The notes under the pieces are model-generated. The model had not been told where the DNA came from. It worked only from the letters and a program-made list of their open reading frames with translations, and searched no databases. Below are positions 9,603-17,249 of a DNA stretch of 64,000 nucleotides, piece by piece; within the stretch, counting starts at the first letter, position 1, and the number at the start of each line of letters is the position of its first letter. Both the position numbers and the translations under genes were made by a program. Origin of the DNA: CAVPDE01 sp963707125 (GTDB lineage Bacteria > Desulfobacterota > DSM-4660 > Desulfatiglandales > HGW-15); the NCBI GenBank assembly GCA_963707125.1, contig CAVPOU010000020.1, positions 1 through 64,000 on the forward strand. The letters are read 5' to 3'.

Positions 9603-10563
9603 ATGAAAGTCGGCATTATTGGTTGCGGATTTGTGGGGAGCTCGGCGGCTTACGCCATGACCCTTGAGGGTTCAGCCAGCGAGATTGTCCTGGTCGACTT
9701 GAACGCGAAACTCGCTCAAGCGCAAGCTGAGGATATTCTTCACGCGACTCCCTTTTCAAATCCTGTACGTGTCATGGCAGGGGACTATGAAGCCTTGGAA
9801 GATGCCAAGGTGGTCGTGCTTGCCTGCGGGGTCGGCCAGCGTCCCGGGGAGACGCGCTTGGACCTTCTGGGTCGAAACGTCAAGGTTTTCCAAGCCGTGA
9901 CGCCGAAGGTACTGCAACATGCTCCGGAGGCTGTGCTGCTTGTGGCGTCAAACCCTGTTGATGTGATTACCGAGATCGTGACGAAGCTCTCCGGGTTGCC
10001 GTTGGGCCGCGTCATCGGTTCCGGGAACTATACTCGATACCGCCCGCTTTCGTGCTCTTCTCGGAGAATACCTGGGCGTTGCTTCCCAGTCCGTTCATGC
10101 CTATGTGCTGGGAGAGCATGGGGACTCGGAAGTATTGATTTGGTCGAGCGTTCAGGTGGGTGGGGTTCCTTTGGTGGACTTTGCCGAGCAAATCGGCAAG
10201 CCGGTCACTCCGGAAGTGCGATCACGAATCGACGAGGGAGTCCGTCGAGCAGCAGACCGGATCATCGAAGGAAAGGGCGCTACCTATTACGGAATTGGAG
10301 CGGGGCTGTCGCGGATCGTGAGTGCGATCCGGGACGACGAGAGGGCGGTGTTCACCGTATCCATGCGCACAACCGATGTGAAGGGAGGCGCAGTGGCGAG
10401 CCTTTCCCTGCCCAGAGTGGTCGGGAATGCGGGTGCCGTATTGACATTGCGACCGGTTCTTTCAGATGAGGAGATGGAGGCCATTCAAAAGAGCGCTCGA
10501 ATGCTGAGGGATATTATAGAGGAGTTGAAGACTTTAAGAATACACCTGAAAAGGGAGGAGTAA
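9603..10563 (+). CDS. ldh: L-lactate dehydrogenase (frameshift near 10027)
   Basis: NAD-dependent interconversion of pyruvate and lactate. The Rossmann start MKVGIIGCGFVGSSAAYA is intact. Substrate specificity points to lactate rather than malate: the loop reads GQRPGETRLD, with Gln79 at the LDH-type position (malate enzymes carry Arg) and Arg85 following. The catalytic motif LGEHGDSE is of LDH type. After VIGSG the frame changes. Dropping one A near 10027 restores TILDTARFRALLGEY and continuity to the stop at 10563, giving a product of about 319 residues. As read, the first part runs on in a wrong frame to 10469. The stop is only a few bases before the enolase start region. Confidence 0.85.
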
Positions 10564-10580
10564 ATAATGGCAGAGTATCG

Positions 10581-11849
10581 TTGAAGACCATTGGAAGAGA
10601 GATTCTTGATTCACGGGGCAATCCGACGGTTGAAGTCGAAGTTACCCTTAAGGACGGTGCTTTTGGCAGGGCGGCGGTTCCTTCGGGCGCATCCACCGGC
10701 GTGCATGAGGCTCTGGAAATGCGCGACGGAGATAAACTCCGCTACGGAGGAAAGGGCACGCTCAAGGCTGTGAAGAATGTGAACAAGAAAATCGCCGAGG
10801 CGGTCATCGGCCTGGATGCCCTTGACCAGAGGGCAGTGGATCATGCCATGCTGGCGTTGGACGGGACGCCCAACAAGAGCAAGCTGGGGGCGAACGCTAT
10901 CCTGGGGGTCAGCCTGGCCGTAGCCCGCGCCGCGGCCGACTCTGTAGGACTGCCGCTCTACCGCTACCTCGGCGGCGTGGCGGCCAATGTATTGCCGGTG
11001 CCCATGTTTAACATTCTGAACGGGGGGGTCCACGCCAACTGGCAGGGCACGGACTTTCAGGAGTTTATGATCGCCCCGGTCGGGGCACCCAGTTTCCGCG
11101 AGGCGCTGCGATGGGGCAGCGAGGTATACCAGTCCCTCAAGGGTGTGCTGAAGAGCAGCGGCTATTCCACAGGGGTCGGCGACGAGGGCGGGTTTGCCCC
11201 GGCGCTCAAGACCAACGCCGAGGCTGTTGAAATCATCCTCAAAGCCATCAAGAAGGCGGGCTACAAACCCGGGGACCATATTGTCATCGCTCTCGACCCG
11301 GCGACCAGCGGGTTTTACGAGGATGGGCTGTACAACCTGCGCACCGAAAAGCGCAAAATCACCTCTGCTGAAATGGTCGAGATGTGGGCCGAATGGGTCA
11401 AGAAGTATCCCATCGTGGTTCTCGAGGACGGCCTGGCTGAGGATGACTGGGCTGGATGGAAGCTGCTCAACCAGAAATTGGGCAACCGGATCGAGTTGGT
11501 GGGCGATGATTTGTTCGTGACCAACGTCGAACGCATTGCCCGGGGAATCGCCGAGAACTGCGCCAACGCCGTGCTGATCAAGCTCAACCAGATCGGTTCC
11601 CTGAGCGAGACAATTGCCGCCATTGAAATGGCACGCAAGGCCGGCTGGGGATCCATGGTTTCGCACCGCTCGGGAGAGACGGTGGACAGCTTCATTGCCG
11701 ACCTCACGGTGGCGATGGCTACGGGGCATCTCAAGACGGGCGCGCCCTGCCGCGGCGAGCGTGTGGAAAAATACAACCAGCTCATGCGCATCGAGGAAGA
11801 TCTAGGTGCAGCCGCTGTGTACGCGGGGCGCAAAGCTTTCGTGCGCTAA
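10581..11849 (+). CDS. eno: Enolase (start region damaged)
   Basis: Dehydrates 2-phosphoglycerate to phosphoenolpyruvate. Complete family signatures are present: ILDSRGNPTVEVEV, GTDFQEFMIAP, VGDEGGFAP, LIKLNQIGSL and the active-site SHRSGET. The readable frame begins at TTG 10581 (MKTIGREILDSRGNP), which is short at the N-terminus and has no ribosome site. A better start is ATG 10567, eight bases after GGGAGGAG and typical of enolase (MAE...), but it stops after five codons. Adding one base between 10579 and 10582 would join it in frame to LKTIGREILDSRG. The gene is therefore probably 10567-11849 with a missing base. Confidence 0.93.
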   Translation: MKTIGREILDSRGNPTVEVEVTLKDGAFGRAAVPSGASTGVHEALEMRDGDKLRYGGKGTLKAVKNVNKKIAEAVIGLDALDQRAVDHAMLALDGTPNKSKLGANAILGVSLAVARAAADSVGLPLYRYLGGVAANVLPVPMFNILNGGVHANWQGTDFQEFMIAPVGAPSFREALRWGSEVYQSLKGVLKSSGYSTGVGDEGGFAPALKTNAEAVEIILKAIKKAGYKPGDHIVIALDPATSGFYEDGLYNLRTEKRKITSAEMVEMWAEWVKKYPIVVLEDGLAEDDWAGWKLLNQKLGNRIELVGDDLFVTNVERIARGIAENCANAVLIKLNQIGSLSETIAAIEMARKAGWGSMVSHRSGETVDSFIADLTVAMATGHLKTGAPCRGERVEKYNQLMRIEEDLGAAAVYAGRKAFVR

Positions 11850-11893
11850 AAACGTTGGAATCAACTACATTGACATTACTTAGGAGGAAAACA

Positions 11894-12955
11894 ATGGGTA
11901 CAAAAGTTGCTATTAATGGGTTTGGGAGGATCGGCAGGCTCGTATTTGCCGCTTTGGTGGAGCAGGGGCTCTTGAAAGACTTCGAGGTCGTGGCGGTGGT
12001 GGATGTCTCCACGGACGCAAAATATTTTGCCTACCAATTGAAGTACGATTCGGTCCACGGCAAGTTCTCGGGAACGCTTGAAACCGCAAAGAGCAATCCC
12101 TCTCTGGAAGAGGATGACACGCTGGTGGTCAACGGCCACAAGATCAAATGCGTGATGGCCACCAAGACCCCTGACCTTCTTCCCTGGAAGGAATTGGGCG
12201 TCGAGTATGTGATCGAGTCCACCGGGCTTTACACCGATGCGGAGAAGGCAGGACTTCATCTGAAGGCGGGCGCAAAAAAGGTCATCATCACGGCTCCGGG
12301 CAAGGGGGGAGTGAAGACACTGGTCATTGGGGTGAACGAGAAGGAATATGATCCCAAGGCCCATCACGTGGTGTCCAATGCCTCGTGCACGACCAACTGT
12401 CTTGCCCCGCTGGTCCATGTGCTCTTGAAGGAGGGGATCGGGGTGCAGTCAGGACTCATGACCACGATTCACTCTTACACGGCAACGCAAAAGACCGTGG
12501 ACGGTCCCTCTAAAAAAGATTGGAGGGGAGGCAGGGCCGCGGCCATCAATGTCATCCCGTCCACCACGGGCGCGGCCAAGGCTGTAGGCGAGGTGATCCC
12601 AAAGGTGAAGGGGAAATTGACGGGAATGGCTTTTCGAGTTCCCACGCCGGACGTCTCTGTGGTCGATTTGACCTTTCTGACTGAGAAGGATACCTCGATC
12701 GAAGAGATCGACGCATTGATGAAGAAGGCGTCCGAGTCTTACCTGAAGGGGATTCTCGAGTATTCGAAGGAAGAGCTCGTTTCCTCGGATTTCATTCATA
12801 ACGACAGCTCCTCGATATACGATTCCCTCGCAACAGTGCAAAACAACCTCAAGGGGGAGAAACGCTTTTTCAAGGTTGTTTCGTGGTACGACAATGAGTG
12901 GGGCTACTCCCACCGGGTTGTGGATCTTCTCAAGTTGATGGCATCAAAGGGCTAG
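11894..12955 (+). CDS. gapA: Glyceraldehyde-3-phosphate dehydrogenase, phosphorylating
   Basis: Oxidises glyceraldehyde-3-phosphate to 1,3-bisphosphoglycerate with NAD(P). The start ATG at 11894 follows TAGGAGGAAAACA. The N-terminus has the Rossmann motif INGFGRIGR. The catalytic cysteine is in SNASCTTNCLAPL (about Cys165), and the binding segment TTIHSYTATQ and terminal SWYDNEWGYSHRVVDL are all present. At 353 residues it is slightly longer than the usual 330-340, with extra residues near positions 35-55. No phosphoglycerate kinase or triosephosphate isomerase gene is in this block, so these must be encoded elsewhere. Confidence 0.95.
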   Translation: MGTKVAINGFGRIGRLVFAALVEQGLLKDFEVVAVVDVSTDAKYFAYQLKYDSVHGKFSGTLETAKSNPSLEEDDTLVVNGHKIKCVMATKTPDLLPWKELGVEYVIESTGLYTDAEKAGLHLKAGAKKVIITAPGKGGVKTLVIGVNEKEYDPKAHHVVSNASCTTNCLAPLVHVLLKEGIGVQSGLMTTIHSYTATQKTVDGPSKKDWRGGRAAAINVIPSTTGAAKAVGEVIPKVKGKLTGMAFRVPTPDVSVVDLTFLTEKDTSIEEIDALMKKASESYLKGILEYSKEELVSSDFIHNDSSSIYDSLATVQNNLKGEKRFFKVVSWYDNEWGYSHRVVDLLKLMASKG

Positions 12956-12979
12956 GGCGGAATTGACATCCCCGCCCCC

Positions 12980-13140
12980 AAATTCGAATATCGAAATCCG
13001 AAATTCGAAACAAATTCAAAATGCGAATGCTTCAATGTTCAAAACGGGAACGCGGGGGGCCATGGTTTTGGTCATTTGAATTTGGATCATTGGATATTGT
13101 TTCGGATTTCGTGCTTCGGATTTCGGATTTTCAACTTCTC
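12980..13140. repeat. Dispersed intergenic repeat A, copy 1
   Basis: An AT-rich 160-base unit starting with CGAAATCCGAAATTCGAAAC-type words, with the core GGTTTTGGTCATTTGAATTT and the end TTCGTGCTTCGGATTTCGG. A long copy lies in inverted orientation at 30873-31025, and a fragment of its first 40 bases at 36758-36796. It lies between gapA and gpmA and is non-coding. Confidence 0.8.
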
Positions 13141-13251
13141 CTCAAATCGCAGAGAAGTCTCGTTCTAAGATGATACGCTCCGCTTCCATAGGGAGAGGAA
13201 TTCGAGATTGTAAGTCACTAACGTCTTCAATGAAAGACAGGAGATGAAGGG

Positions 13252-13998
13252 ATGAAAAAGGTCGTTTTGTTGCGTCACGGGGAGAGTACCTGGAACAAGG
13301 AAAACCGATTCACCGGATGGGTGGATGTGGGTCTCAGTGAGAAAGGGATGCAGGAAGCGGTTGAAGCGGGCCGCACCCTCAAGAAAGAAGGATACGTGTT
13401 TGACGTGGCGTACACGTCTGTTCTCCAGAGGGCCATCAAGACCCTCTGGCTGGCTCTTGAAGAAATGGACCTCATGTACCTCCCGGTGATCAACAGCTGG
13501 CGACTCAACGAACGTCACTACGGGGCTCTTCAGGGACTGAACAAGGCGGAGACGGCGGAAAAACATGGCATGGAGAAGGTGCAGATATGGCGGCGCAGCT
13601 ATGACACCCGCCCGCCCGCCCTCACGCCTGATGACCCAATGTACCCTGGAAAGGATCCGCGATATGCCGGCCTCAAGCCCGAGGACCTGCCGCTCACCGA
13701 GTGCCTGAAGGACACGGTCGCCCGTTTTCTTCCCTACTGGCATGAGACCATCGCACCCGCGGTGAAAGCCGGACAACGGGTGCTTATCGCGGCCCACGGC
13801 AACAGCCTTCGGGCCCTGGTGAAGTTCCTGGACAATATCCCGGATGATAAAATCGCAGCGCTTAACATTCCGACGGGGATCCCTCTGGTTTACGAACTCA
13901 AAGACGATTTAACCCCGATCCGGCAGTACTACTTGGGCGATGAAGAGGCGGTTAGAAAGGCAACGCAAGCCGTTGCAGAACAGTTGAAGAAAAAATAG
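13252..13998 (+). CDS. gpmA: 2,3-bisphosphoglycerate-dependent phosphoglycerate mutase
   Basis: Interconverts 3- and 2-phosphoglycerate via a phosphohistidine. VLLRHGESTWN places the catalytic His at residue 9. RHYGALQGLNKAETAEKHG and AAHGNSLRALVK are the other family signatures. At 248 residues it matches the usual length of the cofactor-dependent enzyme. The start ATG follows GGAGATGAAGGG. It lies in the glycolytic block, 33 bases before fba, so the two are probably co-transcribed. Confidence 0.96.
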   Translation: MKKVVLLRHGESTWNKENRFTGWVDVGLSEKGMQEAVEAGRTLKKEGYVFDVAYTSVLQRAIKTLWLALEEMDLMYLPVINSWRLNERHYGALQGLNKAETAEKHGMEKVQIWRRSYDTRPPALTPDDPMYPGKDPRYAGLKPEDLPLTECLKDTVARFLPYWHETIAPAVKAGQRVLIAAHGNSLRALVKFLDNIPDDKIAALNIPTGIPLVYELKDDLTPIRQYYLGDEEAVRKATQAVAEQLKKK

Positions 13999-14031
13999 GG
14001 GGGCCTGCACTGGGCAGAACAAGGAGGATGT

Positions 14032-15060
14032 ATGCCGGTAGCTGATTACAAAATCTACTGCAAGATGCTTGAAAGGGCGAGGGAAGGACACTATGCCTAT
14101 CCCGCTATCAACGTCACATCGCTCACAACCGCAAATGCCGTGCTGAAGGGACTGGCAGAGAGCAAGAGTGACGGTATTATCCAGGTCTCGACAGGCGGCG
14201 GAGCTTTCGCTTCGGGGTCATCGGTGAAGGACATGGCCCTTGGCGCGATCTCGATCGCCGAACACGTCCATCGTGCAGCAGAACGATACCCGATCTATGT
14301 CGCTCTGCACACGGACCACTGCCAGGCGGACAAGCTCGATAAACTCGTCATTCCTCTTGTGGAGGAGACCGAAAGACGGCGGGCAGCGGGGAGGCCTAAC
14401 CTCTTCAACAGCCACATGTTCGACGGAAGCGCCCTGCCGCTCAAAGAGAACCTCGACATCGCCGTCAAACTCCTGGAGCGGTTCCAGAAGAATGAGCTTA
14501 TCCTCGAGATCGAAGCGGGTGTGGTCGGCGGAGAGGAGGATGGAGTGTCGGGTGAGGCAGGGGCTAAGCTCTACACCACCCCCGAGGACACCCTTGAGGT
14601 TGCCCGGCGCCTCAATTCGATCAAGGGTGGCCGATATCTCCTTGCCGCGACCTTCGGCAATGTCCACGGTGTGTACAAGCCCGGACAGGTGAAACTGAAG
14701 CCGTCGATTCTAAAGGATTGTCAGGACGCCGTGGTGAAACAGTACGGTGAGAAGGCGCGCTTTTTCCTGGTCTTCCATGGCGGATCCGGTTCGGAACTCC
14801 GTGACATTCATGAGGCGATCGACTATGGCGTGGTCAAGATGAATATCGACACGGACACGCAATATGCCTTCACCCGTCCGATCGCGGACCACATGCTGAA
14901 GAACTACGACGGCGTGCTGAAGGTCGATGGCGAGGTGGGGAATAAGAAGATCTATGATCCCCGCGAATATCTCGGCTTGGCCGAGGCTTCCATGGCGGAG
15001 CGAGTCAAACGGGCGGTCCAAGATTTGAAGGGCGCCGGAACGACAATGTTCAAGAAATAA
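14032..15060 (+). CDS. fba: Class II fructose-1,6-bisphosphate aldolase
   Basis: Zinc-dependent cleavage or condensation of fructose-1,6-bisphosphate. The metal-site motif ALHTDHCQADK, the flexible-loop segment EAGVVGGEEDG and the phosphate-binding FHGGSGS and VKMNIDTDTQYA are present. The 342-residue length and internal insertions fit the type A (E. coli FbaA-like) subgroup. The start ATG is preceded by AAGGAGGATGT. It is followed by repeat B copy 2 and then pfk. Confidence 0.95.
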   Translation: MPVADYKIYCKMLERAREGHYAYPAINVTSLTTANAVLKGLAESKSDGIIQVSTGGGAFASGSSVKDMALGAISIAEHVHRAAERYPIYVALHTDHCQADKLDKLVIPLVEETERRRAAGRPNLFNSHMFDGSALPLKENLDIAVKLLERFQKNELILEIEAGVVGGEEDGVSGEAGAKLYTTPEDTLEVARRLNSIKGGRYLLAATFGNVHGVYKPGQVKLKPSILKDCQDAVVKQYGEKARFFLVFHGGSGSELRDIHEAIDYGVVKMNIDTDTQYAFTRPIADHMLKNYDGVLKVDGEVGNKKIYDPREYLGLAEASMAERVKRAVQDLKGAGTTMFKK

Positions 15061-15068
15061 CGAGAAGA

Positions 15069-15250
15069 CTGGAGTAATGGAGTGATGGAGTGAGATGGAA
15101 AGCCCAGAGGACAAAGGGCAGATGCCAGACAAAACAGCCTCTGGGTTCAGGGTTCTTGGTTCTGGGTTAACCTACTGAATTCTGTCTCCTGTCTTCTGTA
15201 AATTTTTTTCCAGATACTCCAACTATCTCCATCACTCCAATACTCCAATA
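15069..15250. repeat. Dispersed intergenic repeat B, copy 2
   Basis: Same structure as 9391-9585: GGAGTAATGGAGTGATGGAG at the left end, AGACAAAACAG and CTGAATTCTGTCTCCTGTC inside, and the inverted CCATCACTCCAATACTCC at the right end. It separates fba from pfk. It diverges enough from copy 1 to rule out an assembly duplicate. Confidence 0.75.
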
Positions 15251-15284
15251 ATTTCCTCTTCCCATCTTCTTTTGGAGGTTTCCC

Positions 15285-16574
15285 ATGACAGATAAGGATC
15301 TTGATTTCACCATTTCCAAGCTTGGGGAGTGCCGCATCCCGTCACCGATGCAGACGGGTCAGTTTGTCGGAGACGAGGAGCTTGTGCTCTACCACGACAA
15401 GATGGAAGAGGTGAAAGAATATCTCGGTTCAGGCAAAGAACCGCCGCAGTTCGAAACAGCCGGACCGAGAGAGAAAATCTATTTTGACCCTTCGAAGCTC
15501 AAGTGCGGCATTGTCACCTGCGGCGGCCTGTGCCCGGGGCTGAACGACGTGATCCGCGCCATTGTTCTGGGGCTTTTTTATCACTACGGCGTAAAGACCG
15601 TCTTCGGCTTTCGATACGGATACGAAGGCCTATCCTATCGCTATGGGCACGTGCCTCTGGAGTTAAACCCTGAGACCGTGAAGGACATTCACAAGATGGG
15701 AGGATCGATCCTCGCTTCTTCGCGCGGGCCGCAGGATATTTCCGAGATGGTGGACACCCTCGATCGGATGAACATCGGGGTCCTCTTTACGATAGGAGGG
15801 GATGGGACTCTTCGCGGAGCCCAAGCCCTGTCTGAGGAAGTCGGGCGCCGCGGGTTAAAGATCGCAGTGATCGGTATTCCAAAAACCATCGACAATGACA
15901 TCTCCTTTGTGCAGTCCTCTTTCGGTTTCGACACAGCGGTATCGGAGTCCAGAACAGCGATAGATTCAGCCCATGCCGAGGCGCTTGGCGCCCGAAACGG
16001 CGTGGGGCTGGTCAAGCTCATGGGCAGAGAATCCGGTTTCATCGCGGCTTATGCCACGATGGCCAACAGTGACGTGAACTTCTGTTTGATACCGGAAGCT
16101 CCTTTCAAGCTTGAAGGTTTCCTCAAGGCCCTAAAAGAGAGACTCAAAGGGCGGGACCATGCGGTGATTGTGGTGGGGGAAGGCGCCGGCCAGAATCTGA
16201 TGCAGGAGACGGGTGCAAAAGATGCCTCGGGCAATGTCCGGTTCGGCGATATCGGCCTTTTTCTGAAGGACCAGATCAACAGCTATTTCAAGAAGGAGGG
16301 CATGGAGGTCAATCTCAAGTACATCGACCCCAGTTACACCATCCGGAGCTTGCCCGCCAATCCTCGGGACTCGGCCTTTTGTCTGCTCCTGGGCCGGCAC
16401 GCGGTTCACGCAGGCATGAGCGGCCGAACGGGCATGGTAGTCGCCAATTGGAAGGGGGAGTTCACCCACGTGCCCATTCGAATGGCGGTTTCCAGCCGGA
16501 AGAAAATAGATCCCAACGGGAGGTTCTGGAGCACCGTGCTGTCATGTACGGGGCAGCCAAGGGAGATGGGGTAG
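15285..16574 (+). CDS. pfkA: 6-phosphofructokinase, group III / plant-like subfamily
   Basis: Phosphorylates fructose-6-phosphate. At 429 residues it is longer than the bacterial 320-residue ATP-PFK. The phosphoryl-donor loop is GGDGT (residues 171-175), with Gly174 at the position usually occupied by Asp in PPi enzymes, while the next motif is PKTIDND (Lys200), a hallmark of PPi enzymes. This mixed signature is characteristic of plant-type and trypanosomatid ATP-PFKs, so ATP use is favoured but not certain. GGLCPGLNDVIR and the MGRESGFIA substrate motif are intact. The start ATG follows TTTTGGAGGTTTCCC. Confidence 0.9.
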   Translation: MTDKDLDFTISKLGECRIPSPMQTGQFVGDEELVLYHDKMEEVKEYLGSGKEPPQFETAGPREKIYFDPSKLKCGIVTCGGLCPGLNDVIRAIVLGLFYHYGVKTVFGFRYGYEGLSYRYGHVPLELNPETVKDIHKMGGSILASSRGPQDISEMVDTLDRMNIGVLFTIGGDGTLRGAQALSEEVGRRGLKIAVIGIPKTIDNDISFVQSSFGFDTAVSESRTAIDSAHAEALGARNGVGLVKLMGRESGFIAAYATMANSDVNFCLIPEAPFKLEGFLKALKERLKGRDHAVIVVGEGAGQNLMQETGAKDASGNVRFGDIGLFLKDQINSYFKKEGMEVNLKYIDPSYTIRSLPANPRDSAFCLLLGRHAVHAGMSGRTGMVVANWKGEFTHVPIRMAVSSRKKIDPNGRFWSTVLSCTGQPREMG

Positions 16575-16575
16575 A

Positions 16576-16627
16576 GATTCTAGATTTTTGATTTTAGATT
16601 TTAGATTTGCGATTTGCGATTTGCGAT
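16576..16627. repeat. AT-rich tandem words (GATTTTAGA / GATTTGC)
   Basis: Short direct repeats: GATTTTAGATTTTAGATTT followed by three GATTTGC-type units. It is non-coding, between pfk and the polyferredoxin gene. It may be a degenerate relative of repeat A, but alignment is too loose to claim this. Confidence 0.45.
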
Positions 16628-16666
16628 TCAAAACCACTGAATCGTGGTTGGAGATTGAGGCGCGCC

Positions 16667-17116
16667 ATGAAAACTTTGACTGCTCCGCGGATGGAGCGAT
16701 GCATCGGATGTCATTCCTGCTCGCTGGCCTGTGCAAGGCTGGTGCAAAAACGCCTCTCATGGGACATGTCCGGCATTCGCATCATATCCTCAGGGGGATT
16801 ATCCACGGGCTTCGAAGCCAAGACATGCCTGGCCTGCGACCCGGCTCCCTGTGCGGAAGCATGCCCAACCGGCGCCTACTCTCAGCGGAAGGGCGGCGGC
16901 GTCATCGTCAAGAAGAAGCTGTGCATCCGTTGCGGGGAGTGTGACAAAGCATGTCCGGTGGATGCCATATACCTGGACCCCGCAGGGGAACCCTTTGTGT
17001 GCATCCACTGCGGCCGGTGCGTGCCGTTCTGCCCGCATGACTGCCTGGAACAGAGTGAGGAAGACGGGATTCACCAAGCAGGCACTGAGGACCTAGAAGA
17101 AAGCCATAGAGCCTAA
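16667..17116 (+). CDS. Polyferredoxin, four [4Fe-4S] clusters (HycB/AorA-like electron-transfer subunit)
   Basis: A 149-residue iron-sulfur protein with four cysteine clusters: RCIGCHSCSLAC, CLACDPAPCAEACP, CIRCGECDKACP and CIHCGRCVPFCP. This pattern is typical of electron-transfer subunits partnered with molybdenum or tungsten oxidoreductases. It lies directly upstream of the AOR gene in the same orientation, so it probably carries electrons from the tungsten enzyme to ferredoxin or another acceptor. The start ATG at 16667 has GGAGATTGAGG upstream. No signal peptide is seen, so it should be cytoplasmic. Confidence 0.88.
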   Translation: MKTLTAPRMERCIGCHSCSLACARLVQKRLSWDMSGIRIISSGGLSTGFEAKTCLACDPAPCAEACPTGAYSQRKGGGVIVKKKLCIRCGECDKACPVDAIYLDPAGEPFVCIHCGRCVPFCPHDCLEQSEEDGIHQAGTEDLEESHRA

Positions 17117-17119
17117 TTT

Positions 17120-17233
17120 CTCACCGCGGAGATCGCTGAGACCGCAGAGAAGTTTAGGCTTTAAGAGAAAAAAGTCTGCATGGTTTTCATTTACAAAAAT
17201 ACTCTGCGCTCTTTGCGTGCTCTGCGGTAAATC
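17120..17233. repeat. Dispersed repeat C with inverted termini
   Basis: The left end (ACCGCGGAGATCGCTGAGAC) and right end (CTCTTTGCGTGCTCTGCGGT) are imperfect inverted copies enclosing an AT-rich core. It lies between the polyferredoxin and AOR genes and could fold into a long hairpin in their transcript. From general familiarity, sequences of this CTCTGCG...GCGGT type recur in many environmental genomes. Confidence 0.6.
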
Positions 17234-17249
17234 AGGGGGAGTGAGTGTC

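Noticed and set aside
10611..11729. 372-codon minus-strand open frame opposite enolase
   Set aside because: Antisense shadow of a highly conserved gene.
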